Under the pieces are notes generated by a model. The model did not search any database and was not told the DNA's origin. It saw only the letters and a list, made by a program, of their open reading frames with translations. DNA of 64,000 bases from Planctomycetota bacterium. Lineage in GTDB: Bacteria > Planctomycetota > Phycisphaerae > Phycisphaerales > UBA5793. The stretch lies in the NCBI GenBank assembly GCA_963205185.1, contig CAUJHZ010000047.1:1-64000 (forward strand). Direction: 5' to 3'. Shown piece after piece: positions 1 through 8,001 of the stretch. The translations under genes were made by a program, and so were the position numbers. Within the stretch, counting starts at the first letter, position 1. Every line of letters starts with the position of its first letter.

Positions 1-76
1 GTTTTCGCCGTGGTTTGACGGGAATGATGGGCTCGATCAGGTTCCACAGTTCATCATCGAGAAGCGGCTTGGCCAT
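1..76 (-). mobile_element. IS5-family transposase, N-terminal fragment (cut by window edge)
   Basis: Read on the minus strand from an ATG at 76, this encodes 25 residues beginning MAKPLLDDELW and continuing through an IEPIIP stretch. That is the usual N-terminus of IS5-group (DDE) transposases. A strong Shine-Dalgarno AAGGAGG lies at 84-90, seven bases before the start. The rest of the gene and one terminus lie outside the window, so I cannot tell whether the element is intact. The other end of the element must lie somewhere in about 77-140, but its terminal inverted repeat cannot be identified without the partner end. Confidence 0.75.
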
Positions 77-685
77 GTGCGTGCCTCCTTGCACTGCACG
101 GCCATCAGCAATCAGCGTGCCATTGTGTTAGAGGCTCTTAGGGAGCATGACGCAACCGATGTGCTTGATTGCCCCGCTGGGAGGGGCGCATTCACCTATA
201 GGCTGCTCAACGAGAGATTTTCGTGCTCAGCGGCGGACATTTTGCCGAATGCTTTTATGTTGGGCGACCGAATGGAGTGCCATTACGCCGATTTAAATCA
301 ATCGCTTCCCTTCGAGTCCGGGCAGTTCTCCGCCGTTGTGTGCCTCAACGGACTCCATCGCGTGTGGGCGCGCGGCCGCGCGCTCGCTGAGTTTGCGCGC
401 GTACTTCGCCCTGGAGGTATCGTTGTGTTGACAAACGTCAATAATGTTAACCTTGTGCACCGGTGTTTGGGGCTTGCATGCGGATCAATGAATTATAATA
501 CCAACGGTCCGCCATATGGATTTCTGCCGTTCGCGGACGCACCTGCCACCTGGTATCGCGCTCCGATGACGATTGCCGGAGTCGTGCAAGTGGCGAGTCG
601 CGCAGCACTTACGATAGATCGCCTCGAAGCCATTCGCTGGTCCCGAATGTCCATCGTGATGGCGCCTGCTGCGCTTGCGGCTTAA
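77..685 (+). CDS. Class I SAM-dependent methyltransferase, 5' end possibly lost to the IS
   Basis: The open frame of 202 residues contains a Rossmann methyltransferase core. Motif I is degenerate (VLDCPAGRG at about residues 29-37), followed by an acidic AADI strand, a PFESGQFSAVV motif and EFARVLRPGGIVVLTN near residue 105-120. The nominal GTG at 77 lies inside the leader of the adjacent transposase gene and has no ribosome site, so the first roughly 20 residues are probably IS sequence. The true protein may start elsewhere or be truncated. Substrate unknown; a role in modifying the polysaccharide of the next operon is possible from position only. This stretch is visibly richer in A+T than the genes after 3187. 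The 225 bases between it and the flippase hold nothing I recognise. Confidence 0.6.
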   Translation: MRASLHCTAISNQRAIVLEALREHDATDVLDCPAGRGAFTYRLLNERFSCSAADILPNAFMLGDRMECHYADLNQSLPFESGQFSAVVCLNGLHRVWARGRALAEFARVLRPGGIVVLTNVNNVNLVHRCLGLACGSMNYNTNGPPYGFLPFADAPATWYRAPMTIAGVVQVASRAALTIDRLEAIRWSRMSIVMAPAALAA

Positions 686-910
686 GGACTCGGAAAGTGC
701 CTACCAAAGCGGATTCGGCAGCGCGTAAGTGTGGCAGAATCAAATAGCCTAGTGGGATTATTTGGTGATTACATCGCTCTCGTGCTTCGTAAGGGAGGCA
801 TGTGCTAGACCGAGCGATACAAGCGGGGTACAACCCAGCCAAGTCTCCGGGCCTACTACCAACCGCGGCGCACGCGCAGTGAACATCGCTTGTTCTGTTA
901 GTCACACGAG

Positions 911-2395
911 ATGGAATCTGAAAGTTTGAGAGTGCTCGCCGTTCGCGGCTCGTTTTGGACGCTTGGCGGCTACGGGCTCAGCCAGGTGGTCCGACTAGGG
1001 AGCCACCTTGTTCTCGCGTGGCTGCTGGCGCCGGAAGTATTTGGGCTCATGGCACTCGTCACCGTCTTCATGCAGGGGATGCAGATGTTTTCCGACGTCG
1101 GCATCAAACCCAGCATCATTCAAAGCGGGCGAGGTCGCGATGCAGATTTTTTGAATACCGCCTGGACGATTCAGATTGTTCGCGGGCTCGCCTTGTGGGC
1201 GTGCACCTGCATCCTCGCCTGGCCCGTGGCGGCGATGTTTGCGCGCAATGATGCCGCCGCTGGGGCACTGGCGGTTTTACTCCCCGTGGCGGGGTTTGGC
1301 ACCGTTATCGCCGGATTCAGTTCCACGGCTCTGGCGACGCTCAACAAGGACCTGCGCCTGGGCCGACTCACCATGCTCGAATTGGTTGCTCAGATCATAT
1401 CGCTGATGGTGACCGTCGCCTGGGCGCTCATTCATCCCAGTGTCTGGGCCATCATCGGGGGCGGCTTGGTAAGCGGCGTGTTCAAAGCGGCCATCAGTCA
1501 TCTCATCGTTCCCGGCCACCGGGTTCGGATCTCGTGGGACCGAGACTGTGCACGAGAGTTGTTTTCCTTCGGCAAATGGGTATTCCTGAGCACCGCATTC
1601 ACATTTCTGTCGACCAACATGGATCGACTTGTCCTGGGCAATGTGCTCACGCTGGCAGAGCTTGGGCTGTATGGCATTGCGTTGGTCTTTGCGAGGGTCC
1701 CGCTACATGTCAGCGGGCGACTTGGCGATACGGTGCTCTTTCCAGTATACGCCAAGTACAAAAGCGACCCGGCCCGCATGGTCGCGGTGGCGCTTGAGGC
1801 GAGGCGAGTCGTTCTTTGGGCCGGATCGGGTACGTGCCTGGGGATGCTGATCGCCTCGCCGCTGGTCTTTCAAACACTCTGGGATGAGCGATACCATTCG
1901 GCCGGCACCATTGTGCAGTGGACCGTGCCGTATATCTGGAGCATGATCGTGCTTCTAACGATGGATCGCATTCCGCTGGCTCTCGGGAACTCACGAGCGC
2001 TCTTCAGTGCTAATATCTTCCGATGCACCGGGATCGTACTGGCCGTTGCCGGCTACGCGGGAGCGGGCTTGCCCGGCTTCCTGATCGGTCTCGCGATCGG
2101 GCCGCTTGTCGCACACATCTACCTGCTTCTGCGATTGCCGACTCAGAGTCGCGAGGTCTTTTTGCAGGGACTTCGCTTCACGCTCGGATCAGTTCTGTAT
2201 GGGTCGTGTGCGCTGGCGATCATCACCTGGACTCCGATGTCTGCGGGAACCACGCTTGGAATTGTGACTGTGGGGATGCTCGCACTGGCCCCGGTCCTGG
2301 CTGCTGGTTATATGATCTGGCAGCGGGTTCGTTCCTCGAAGACCTCGCTGAGGGCACCAGTTGCCGTTGCGCCGGCCGCCGTCGGATCGCTGTGA
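911..2395 (+). CDS. Oligosaccharide flippase (Wzx / PST family)
   Basis: This 494-residue, almost entirely hydrophobic protein matches the polysaccharide-transporter (MOP/PST) family in length and in its N-terminal pattern: a short polar start, then ten or more membrane helices with a LAPEVFGLMALV loop after the first helices. Such proteins move undecaprenyl-linked repeat units across the inner membrane. It is the first gene of the long polysaccharide operon. Its stop overlaps the next start (GTGA), so the kinase-like gene is probably translationally coupled. Family assignment is secure; the substrate is inferred from the neighbours. Confidence 0.85.
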   Translation: MESESLRVLAVRGSFWTLGGYGLSQVVRLGSHLVLAWLLAPEVFGLMALVTVFMQGMQMFSDVGIKPSIIQSGRGRDADFLNTAWTIQIVRGLALWACTCILAWPVAAMFARNDAAAGALAVLLPVAGFGTVIAGFSSTALATLNKDLRLGRLTMLELVAQIISLMVTVAWALIHPSVWAIIGGGLVSGVFKAAISHLIVPGHRVRISWDRDCARELFSFGKWVFLSTAFTFLSTNMDRLVLGNVLTLAELGLYGIALVFARVPLHVSGRLGDTVLFPVYAKYKSDPARMVAVALEARRVVLWAGSGTCLGMLIASPLVFQTLWDERYHSAGTIVQWTVPYIWSMIVLLTMDRIPLALGNSRALFSANIFRCTGIVLAVAGYAGAGLPGFLIGLAIGPLVAHIYLLLRLPTQSREVFLQGLRFTLGSVLYGSCALAIITWTPMSAGTTLGIVTVGMLALAPVLAAGYMIWQRVRSSKTSLRAPVAVAPAAVGSL

Positions 2396-3183
2396 GCTAC
2401 CCGGACGCACATCTCGTCGACGACATTGTGAGACAGTGGCTGGTGACGAAGGACTTGGTCGACGGCTGCTCCGTGCTCCACCAGCGCCCCAAGGGACGAG
2501 GTACCTTGTTGCGCATCGGTGAGCCGGGCGGGCGAACGGTTATTGTGAAGCTCTGGCCGACCCGCTCGGCACGCGAAGTGTTGAAGTGCACCCTCGGGAT
2601 CAGCAACGGCTTCCGAGAGTGGCGGATCCACCGCTATCTTGCGAGGCTCGGGCTTCACGTGCCGACACCGCTGAGATACTCGCGTCTCAAACTGGTCCCC
2701 GACGGCCGGTTCGAGGTTATGGTGGTTCAGGATCTTGGTCCGACAGTGGCTGGACTCTCCTATCTCAAGACGTGTCTTCAGAATGAGGATGAGGAACGCA
2801 TCGAAAGACTTGAACACGAGGTGATTGAAGTCGCTGCAACGCTGTTGCGATCCCGCATCATCGACATAGATCATCATTTGGGTAACTTTGTGGTCAACGA
2901 CAACGAGGACATTTTGCGCATTGACTTCGAATGCGCGCGGCGGTGGCTCCCGGGGCGCGTTCCACTCGGTGCATTGGGAACAATGATCGGCCGCCTCGTG
3001 TGTTCCCACGTCTATGCGTGCCAGCCACATGTCGAACGAAGTGAGGCATTTGCGGCACGAGTTGCGGACAGACTCAGGCTATCCGGGCCAGTTCTCTCTA
3101 CCGCCAATGCACTTATCGTCCGCAATCTCGGAAAGCAACTGGAACACCAAGGTATCGAGTCGCGACTGGCGCTCTCCTGGTAA
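2392..3183 (+). CDS. Lipopolysaccharide-kinase (WaaP/InaA)-like protein
   Basis: A 263-residue protein with a small-kinase fold. A VKLW lysine motif lies near residue 46, a helix FREWRIHRYLARLG follows, and the catalytic loop reads DIDHHLGNF with a following LRIDFE, equivalent to the HxDxxxxN and DFG motifs. This pattern is typical of Kdo kinase/InaA/RIO-like enzymes that phosphorylate lipid A core sugars. The GTG start at 2392 is chosen because it makes the 4-base overlap with the flippase stop; the open frame extends further upstream only inside that gene. It may phosphorylate a sugar of the exported glycan. Catalytic activity is inferred, not proven. Confidence 0.7.
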   Translation: MSYPDAHLVDDIVRQWLVTKDLVDGCSVLHQRPKGRGTLLRIGEPGGRTVIVKLWPTRSAREVLKCTLGISNGFREWRIHRYLARLGLHVPTPLRYSRLKLVPDGRFEVMVVQDLGPTVAGLSYLKTCLQNEDEERIERLEHEVIEVAATLLRSRIIDIDHHLGNFVVNDNEDILRIDFECARRWLPGRVPLGALGTMIGRLVCSHVYACQPHVERSEAFAARVADRLRLSGPVLSTANALIVRNLGKQLEHQGIESRLALSW

Positions 3184-3186
3184 GGC

Positions 3187-4539
3187 ATGAGTATCTTTGT
3201 TCCAGTTGCGCTGTTTAGCTGGCCTCTGGTCGTGCTGGTGCTGTTTAGCACAGTGCCGGCGCGGCGGGCGGTGATTACGGCATTTCTCTTCGCGTGGCTC
3301 TTTCTGCCAGTTGCCGCTTACGAAGTTCCCGGCCTGCCCGACTACACCAAGACGAGTGCGACGAGTTATGCGGTTGTGCTCGGCGTGCTGCTCTTCGACT
3401 CGGCAAGGCTGACGAGGTTTCGGCCTTCGTGGATCGACCTGCCGCTCGTGATCTGGTGCGTCACGCCGCTGGTAACTTCTGTTCTCAATGGCCTGGGCGC
3501 TTACGACGGCATGTCGTCGGTTGCGAGCGAGATCGTGGCATGGGGCATCCCCTGGTTCATCGGTCGCCTCTACTTTGGCGACCCGGACGGTCTGCGTGAA
3601 CTGGCCATCGGCGTCTTTATTGGCGGCTTGATCTACGTGCCGCTGTGCCTGTACGAGATTCGGATGAGCCCCCAACTGCACGACATGATTTACGGCTATC
3701 ACCAGCACTCGTTCGGGCAGACGAAACGCTTTGGCGGCTGGCGGCCGGTAGTCTTCATGCAGCATGGCCTGGCCGTGGGTTTCTGGATGACGTCGGCATC
3801 GCTCGCCGGCGTCTGGCTATGGCGAAGCGGCGTGCTCCGGCACGTCAGAGGCGTGTCGATGTCGGCTCTTGTGCCGGCGCTGCTGGTAACCACGGTCCTG
3901 TGCAAATCGGCGGGGTCGTTGATCCTGCTCGCAGTCGGCGCGTTTATTTTGTTTGCGACGCGGTGGACCAGATCTCCGGTCTGGATGATGCTGCTCATCG
4001 CTGCCCCGATAGCGTACATGGGCCTTCGGGCAACGGGCGACTGGTCGGGGCGGCCGCTCATTGCCTTTGCCGAAATGATCAGCGACGAGCGGGCGGGTTC
4101 GCTTCAGGTGCGGCTGGACAACGAGGATCTGCTCGCCGAGAAAGCGCGGGAGCGTCCGGCATTCGGCTGGGGCGGATGGGGTCGAAACCGCGTTTACGAC
4201 GACCGCGGACGAGACATGACGATTACGGACGGCCTGTGGATCATCACGTTTGGTCAGAGGGGGCTGGTGGGACTGGCCGCGCTCTACGGGATGCTGCTGA
4301 TTCCTGCGGGGCTGGCGCTGCGGCAATGGCCGGCGGCTGCATGGTCGTCGCCGGAAGTAGCACCGATTGCGATTGCGGCAGCCCTACTTGCGCTGTTCGC
4401 CTGCGACAGCCTGTTCAACGCGATGGTGAATCCAGTGTACATGCTTTGTGCGGGCTCGCTAGTCGGGATGGTGCAAAGTTGGGAGAAGGACCGATCGTTT
4501 CGGCCGAGAGTCGAATACCCACGGCCATCGACCGCCTAG
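3187..4539 (+). CDS. O-antigen polymerase/ligase-like membrane protein
   Basis: A 450-residue protein with around ten predicted membrane helices and one large polar loop about two thirds along. The loop has a RLDNEDLLAEKARERPAFGWGGWGRN stretch in which GWG(G/S)WGRN-type motifs follow a short helix, as in Wzy/WaaL-family proteins. It starts three bases after the kinase-like gene. It probably polymerises repeat units or transfers the chain. Sequence alone cannot separate polymerase from ligase, because these proteins conserve topology more than residues. Confidence 0.65.
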   Translation: MSIFVPVALFSWPLVVLVLFSTVPARRAVITAFLFAWLFLPVAAYEVPGLPDYTKTSATSYAVVLGVLLFDSARLTRFRPSWIDLPLVIWCVTPLVTSVLNGLGAYDGMSSVASEIVAWGIPWFIGRLYFGDPDGLRELAIGVFIGGLIYVPLCLYEIRMSPQLHDMIYGYHQHSFGQTKRFGGWRPVVFMQHGLAVGFWMTSASLAGVWLWRSGVLRHVRGVSMSALVPALLVTTVLCKSAGSLILLAVGAFILFATRWTRSPVWMMLLIAAPIAYMGLRATGDWSGRPLIAFAEMISDERAGSLQVRLDNEDLLAEKARERPAFGWGGWGRNRVYDDRGRDMTITDGLWIITFGQRGLVGLAALYGMLLIPAGLALRQWPAAAWSSPEVAPIAIAAALLALFACDSLFNAMVNPVYMLCAGSLVGMVQSWEKDRSFRPRVEYPRPSTA

Positions 4540-4608
4540 TACGGCGCTCTGACTCGTAGTCCGGAAGGATCCGCAATTGAAGTTTCCCGTTTTGCGACAC
4601 CAACGCGC

Positions 4609-5415
4609 ATGAGTAATCCAGTGCAGAGAATTGGTACTCCCGTCCTCGTCCTCTGCGGCGGCCTCGGCACGCGCCTGAAAGAAGAAACCGAGTTTCGACC
4701 CAAACCCATGGTGCCCGTGGGTGGGCGGCCGATTCTGTGGCACATCATGCGCACCTATGCCCATCACGGGTTCCGGCGGTTTGTGTTGTGCCTGGGGTAC
4801 AAGGCGGAGGTCATCAAGGACTATTTCCTTGACTACCACGCGCTGAGTAGCGACTTCACGGTGCAGTTGGTCAACAACAACGTGACTGTTCATTCCGTCG
4901 ACCATGCCGACGATTGGGAAGTGACGCTGGCGTCGACCGGGGATCTGACGATGACCGGCGGGCGGGTCGCGCGTGCGGCGGAGAAGTACCTCGGCGATTC
5001 GGAGCACTTCGCGGTGACGTACGGCGATGGGGTCACCGACGCCGACCTGGCTGGCGAGTTTGAGTATCACCTCGGGCATGACCGGCTCGGTACGGTGCTC
5101 GGTGTCAATCCGCCGTCTCGCTTTGGCGAACTTCAACTGGAAGGCAATCGGGTCGCGGTGTTCGAGGAGAAACCGGACTTTGAAGAGAAGTGGATCAACG
5201 GCGGATTCTTCTTCTTCCGCCGTGGCTTTCTTGACTACCTCTCGCAGGATGAGTCGTGCGTGCTAGAACGTGAACCGCTCGTGAGACTCGCGCGGGATGG
5301 GCAACTCAACATGTTCCGGCACCACGGCTTCTGGCAGTGCATGGACACCCAGCGTGACCGCGACAACCTCGAAAGACTCTGGGCCAGCGGCAAGGCGCCG
5401 TGGAAGGTCGATTGA
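4609..5415 (+). CDS. rfbF: Glucose-1-phosphate cytidylyltransferase
   Basis: This 268-residue protein carries the nucleotidyltransferase signature LCGGLGTRLKEET near residue 16-28, with the KPM lysine motif shortly after. It is specifically of RfbF type, as shown by the IMRTYAHHGFRRFVLCLGYKAE segment and the YFLDYHALSSDFT loop. It would make CDP-glucose from CTP and glucose 1-phosphate. No clear ribosome site precedes the ATG; a GTG at 4621 is an alternative. It opens a cassette with two reductase/epimerases and an RfbC-like epimerase, so a CDP-linked modified sugar is the likely product. A canonical CDP-glucose 4,6-dehydratase is not visible nearby. Confidence 0.88.
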   Translation: MSNPVQRIGTPVLVLCGGLGTRLKEETEFRPKPMVPVGGRPILWHIMRTYAHHGFRRFVLCLGYKAEVIKDYFLDYHALSSDFTVQLVNNNVTVHSVDHADDWEVTLASTGDLTMTGGRVARAAEKYLGDSEHFAVTYGDGVTDADLAGEFEYHLGHDRLGTVLGVNPPSRFGELQLEGNRVAVFEEKPDFEEKWINGGFFFFRRGFLDYLSQDESCVLEREPLVRLARDGQLNMFRHHGFWQCMDTQRDRDNLERLWASGKAPWKVD

Positions 5416-5452
5416 TCGGGCGATCGCTCGGCGCAATGCGAAAGGACTTGGC

Positions 5453-6469
5453 ATGATGCGTGTTTTTGTCACTGGCCATCTCGGCTACATTGGAGTGCAC
5501 CTCGTCGACCTTCTGCTTGAAGCAGGTCATGACGTCACAGGATGTGACCTCGGCCTCTTTGACGGCTGCGAATGGGAGCCGTTCGCCCGGCCGCAGCGGG
5601 AACTGCGTAAGGATGTGCGCGACCTCACTGAAGCCGATCTCGATGGCCACGATTGCGTGATGCACCTGGCGGCGATCTCCAACGACCCCATGGGTGAACT
5701 CAATCCGGGGCTGACCGAAGCGGTCAACCTTGAAGGGTCCGTCGAACTGGCCCGCACCGCCAAGGCGGCCGGCGTGGGGCGATATCTCTTCTCGGGCAGT
5801 TGCTCGGTGTATGGCAAGGGTGAGAAACTCGATCTAGAGGAAGGCGACCCGCTCAATCCGCTCACCGCATACGCCAAGTCGAAGATCGAGACGGAGCGGC
5901 TCGTGTCAGAGATGGCCGACGATGGTTTCACGCCGGCGTACCTGCGCAATGCGACCGCGTTCGGCCATTCGCCGATGCTGCGGATCGACCTCGTCGTGAA
6001 CAACCTGCTTGGGTCGGCCTTAGCGTACAACCAGATCCGCATCATGAGCGACGGCACTCCGTGGCGCCCCCTCGTGCATTGCCGGGACATCGCTCGAGCG
6101 TTCGTGGCGTTCATGAACGCACCGCGCGAAGTGATCCACAACAAAGCGATCAATGTCGGCGACAACGCACAGAACTACCAGGTGAAAGATGTCGCCGACC
6201 AGGTCGCGCGACTCATCCCGTCGGCCAAGATCGTCTTCACCGGCGAGGTCGGCAACGATCCGCGCAACTACCGCGTCAAGTTCGACATGCTCAATCATCT
6301 GCTGCCGGAGTTCCGGCCGCAGTACACGCTGGAAACCGGCATGGAAGAGCTGCACAGGCACATGGTCGATCATGGCTTCAGTGCGGCGGACTTCGAGGGC
6401 AAGCAGTTCGTGCGCTTGCGGACGCTGCAGGGTCGAATTGACATGCTGACCGCCGCGGGCAGCGCCTGA
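5453..6469 (+). CDS. NAD-dependent epimerase/dehydratase (extended SDR)
   Basis: A 338-residue extended short-chain dehydrogenase. The nucleotide-binding motif is TGHLGYIGVH at the N-terminus, followed by a HLAAISNDP segment, a FSGSCSVYG serine motif and the YAKSK (YxxxK) catalytic pair. The start is ATG 5453, directly after an AAAGGA site at 5441-5446; the frame is open further upstream only inside rfbF. Proteins of this type often sit beside rfbF and probably act on the CDP-sugar. Whether it is the 4,6-dehydratase, a reductase or an epimerase cannot be told from motifs. Confidence 0.8.
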   Translation: MMRVFVTGHLGYIGVHLVDLLLEAGHDVTGCDLGLFDGCEWEPFARPQRELRKDVRDLTEADLDGHDCVMHLAAISNDPMGELNPGLTEAVNLEGSVELARTAKAAGVGRYLFSGSCSVYGKGEKLDLEEGDPLNPLTAYAKSKIETERLVSEMADDGFTPAYLRNATAFGHSPMLRIDLVVNNLLGSALAYNQIRIMSDGTPWRPLVHCRDIARAFVAFMNAPREVIHNKAINVGDNAQNYQVKDVADQVARLIPSAKIVFTGEVGNDPRNYRVKFDMLNHLLPEFRPQYTLETGMEELHRHMVDHGFSAADFEGKQFVRLRTLQGRIDMLTAAGSA

Positions 6470-6491
6470 TTCTGACGAGAGGTTCCACTCC

Positions 6492-7037
6492 ATGAAGTTT
6501 CGAGAATTGCCAGTTCGCGGGGCGTACCTCATCGACCTCGAAAAGCGAGGCGATGAGCGTGGCTTCTTCGCGCGGATGTACTGTGAGCGCGAATTCGCAC
6601 AGCAGGGCCTCGTGACGAAGTTCGTGCAGATGAACAACTCGCTCAGCGCCGAGGTCGGCACGCTGCGCGGCATGCACTACCAGTTGCCGCCGCATGGCGA
6701 GACCAAAGTCGTCCGCTGCGTGCGCGGCGCGTTGTACGATGCGATTGTCGATCTGCGACCGGATTCGCCGACATTTGGCGTCAGTTGCGGTGCGGAGTTG
6801 ACGGCCGAGAATCGCACGATGATCTACGTTCCCAAGGGATGCGGCCACGGCATCCTGACGCTGACGCCCGACACCGAGGCGATGTACCTTGTGGACGAGT
6901 TCTACGCGCCGGCCGCCGAGCGCGGCGTGCGATGGAACGATCCGAAGTTCAAGATCCAGTGGCCGCGCGAGCCGGCGGTGCTTTCTGACAAAGATCGGAA
7001 CCATCCGGATTTCGATCCCGAGATTCACCTGAAGTAA
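6492..7037 (+). CDS. dTDP-4-dehydrorhamnose 3,5-epimerase family protein
   Basis: At 181 residues this has the normal RfbC length. It shows the family cupin core, with DERGFFARMYC near residue 20, QMNNSLSAEVGTLRGMHYQ near 50-65 (the active-site histidine lies in RGMHYQ) and VPKGCGHGILTL around 110. A GAGAGG ribosome site lies about eight bases before the ATG. No rmlA, rmlB or rmlD is present nearby, so the natural substrate is more likely a CDP-4-keto sugar from the adjacent cassette than dTDP-rhamnose precursor. I therefore leave the symbol empty. Confidence 0.85.
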   Translation: MKFRELPVRGAYLIDLEKRGDERGFFARMYCEREFAQQGLVTKFVQMNNSLSAEVGTLRGMHYQLPPHGETKVVRCVRGALYDAIVDLRPDSPTFGVSCGAELTAENRTMIYVPKGCGHGILTLTPDTEAMYLVDEFYAPAAERGVRWNDPKFKIQWPREPAVLSDKDRNHPDFDPEIHLK

Positions 7038-7041
7038 CCCG

Positions 7042-8001
7042 ATGCAATCGATGCGAATCCTCTTCACCGGCGCCAGTTCGTTCAGCGGCATGTGGTTTGC
7101 CCGCGCGCTGGCTGCGGCGGGTCATCAGGTGACGGTCACGATGACCCGGCCCTCGCTCGACGCTTACGACGATCCCACGCGCCAGCGGCGCGTTGAACGG
7201 GCGATGGAGCACGCAGCTGAGACGCGCTGGGGTGCCACGTTCGGCGATGATGCATTCGTCGAACTCGTCGCCGGCGGGTTCGACGTGCTCTGCCACCACG
7301 CGGCCGACGTGACAAACTACAAGAGTCCGGACTTTGACGTTCACAAGGCGCTGGCGAACAACACGCACAACCTGCGGAACGTCCTCGCGGCATTTCACGC
7401 GGGTGGCGGGCGGCGTGTCGTGCTGACCGGCAGCGTGTTTGAAGGTGACGAAGGCGCAGGCGATGGCGACCTGCCCCACTTCTCGCCGTATGGCCTGTCC
7501 AAGGCGCTCACGGCTCAGGTGTTTCGACACTACGCGCGCGAGCGGGGACTGCATCTGGGCAAGTTTGTCATTCCCAATCCATTCGGGCCGTTCGAGGAGC
7601 CTCGCTTCACGGCCTACCTCATGAAGACGTGGCACGCAGGCAAGACGGCCGGCGTGAGCAGCCCCGACTATGTGCGCGACAATATCCACGTCGATCTGCT
7701 CGCTCGGTGCTATGCGAAATTCGTCACGGATCTTCCCGCGGAACCCGGGTCATCGCGGATGGCGCCGTCGGGCTACGTCGAGTCACAGGGCGCGTTCACG
7801 CATCGACTTGCTCGCGAGATGCGAACGCGGCTGGGTCTGGAGTGCGCCGTCGATCTGGCCAACCAGGTGGACTTCAGCGAGCCGCGCATGCGGATCAACA
7901 CCCAGCCGGCCGCGGCGATTGTCGGCGACTGGTCTGAATCGGATGCATGGGATGAGTTTGCTTCGTACTACCAGAATGCACTCTCGGGAGCGAAGGTTTG
8001 A
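7042..8001 (+). CDS. NAD(P)-dependent sugar epimerase/reductase (SDR)
   Basis: A 319-residue Rossmann protein with an FTGASSFSGMWFA dinucleotide motif, an HHAADVTNY segment, the LTGSVF serine strand and YGLSK as the YxxxK pair. It is shorter and more divergent than the SDR at 5453. It fits the last ketoreductase or epimerase step of the CDP-sugar cassette. ATG 7042 and ATG 7051 are both possible starts; the second gives a more typical N-terminus (MRILFTGAS). Its stop overlaps the next gene's TTG start. Confidence 0.75.
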   Translation: MQSMRILFTGASSFSGMWFARALAAAGHQVTVTMTRPSLDAYDDPTRQRRVERAMEHAAETRWGATFGDDAFVELVAGGFDVLCHHAADVTNYKSPDFDVHKALANNTHNLRNVLAAFHAGGGRRVVLTGSVFEGDEGAGDGDLPHFSPYGLSKALTAQVFRHYARERGLHLGKFVIPNPFGPFEEPRFTAYLMKTWHAGKTAGVSSPDYVRDNIHVDLLARCYAKFVTDLPAEPGSSRMAPSGYVESQGAFTHRLAREMRTRLGLECAVDLANQVDFSEPRMRINTQPAAAIVGDWSESDAWDEFASYYQNALSGAKV

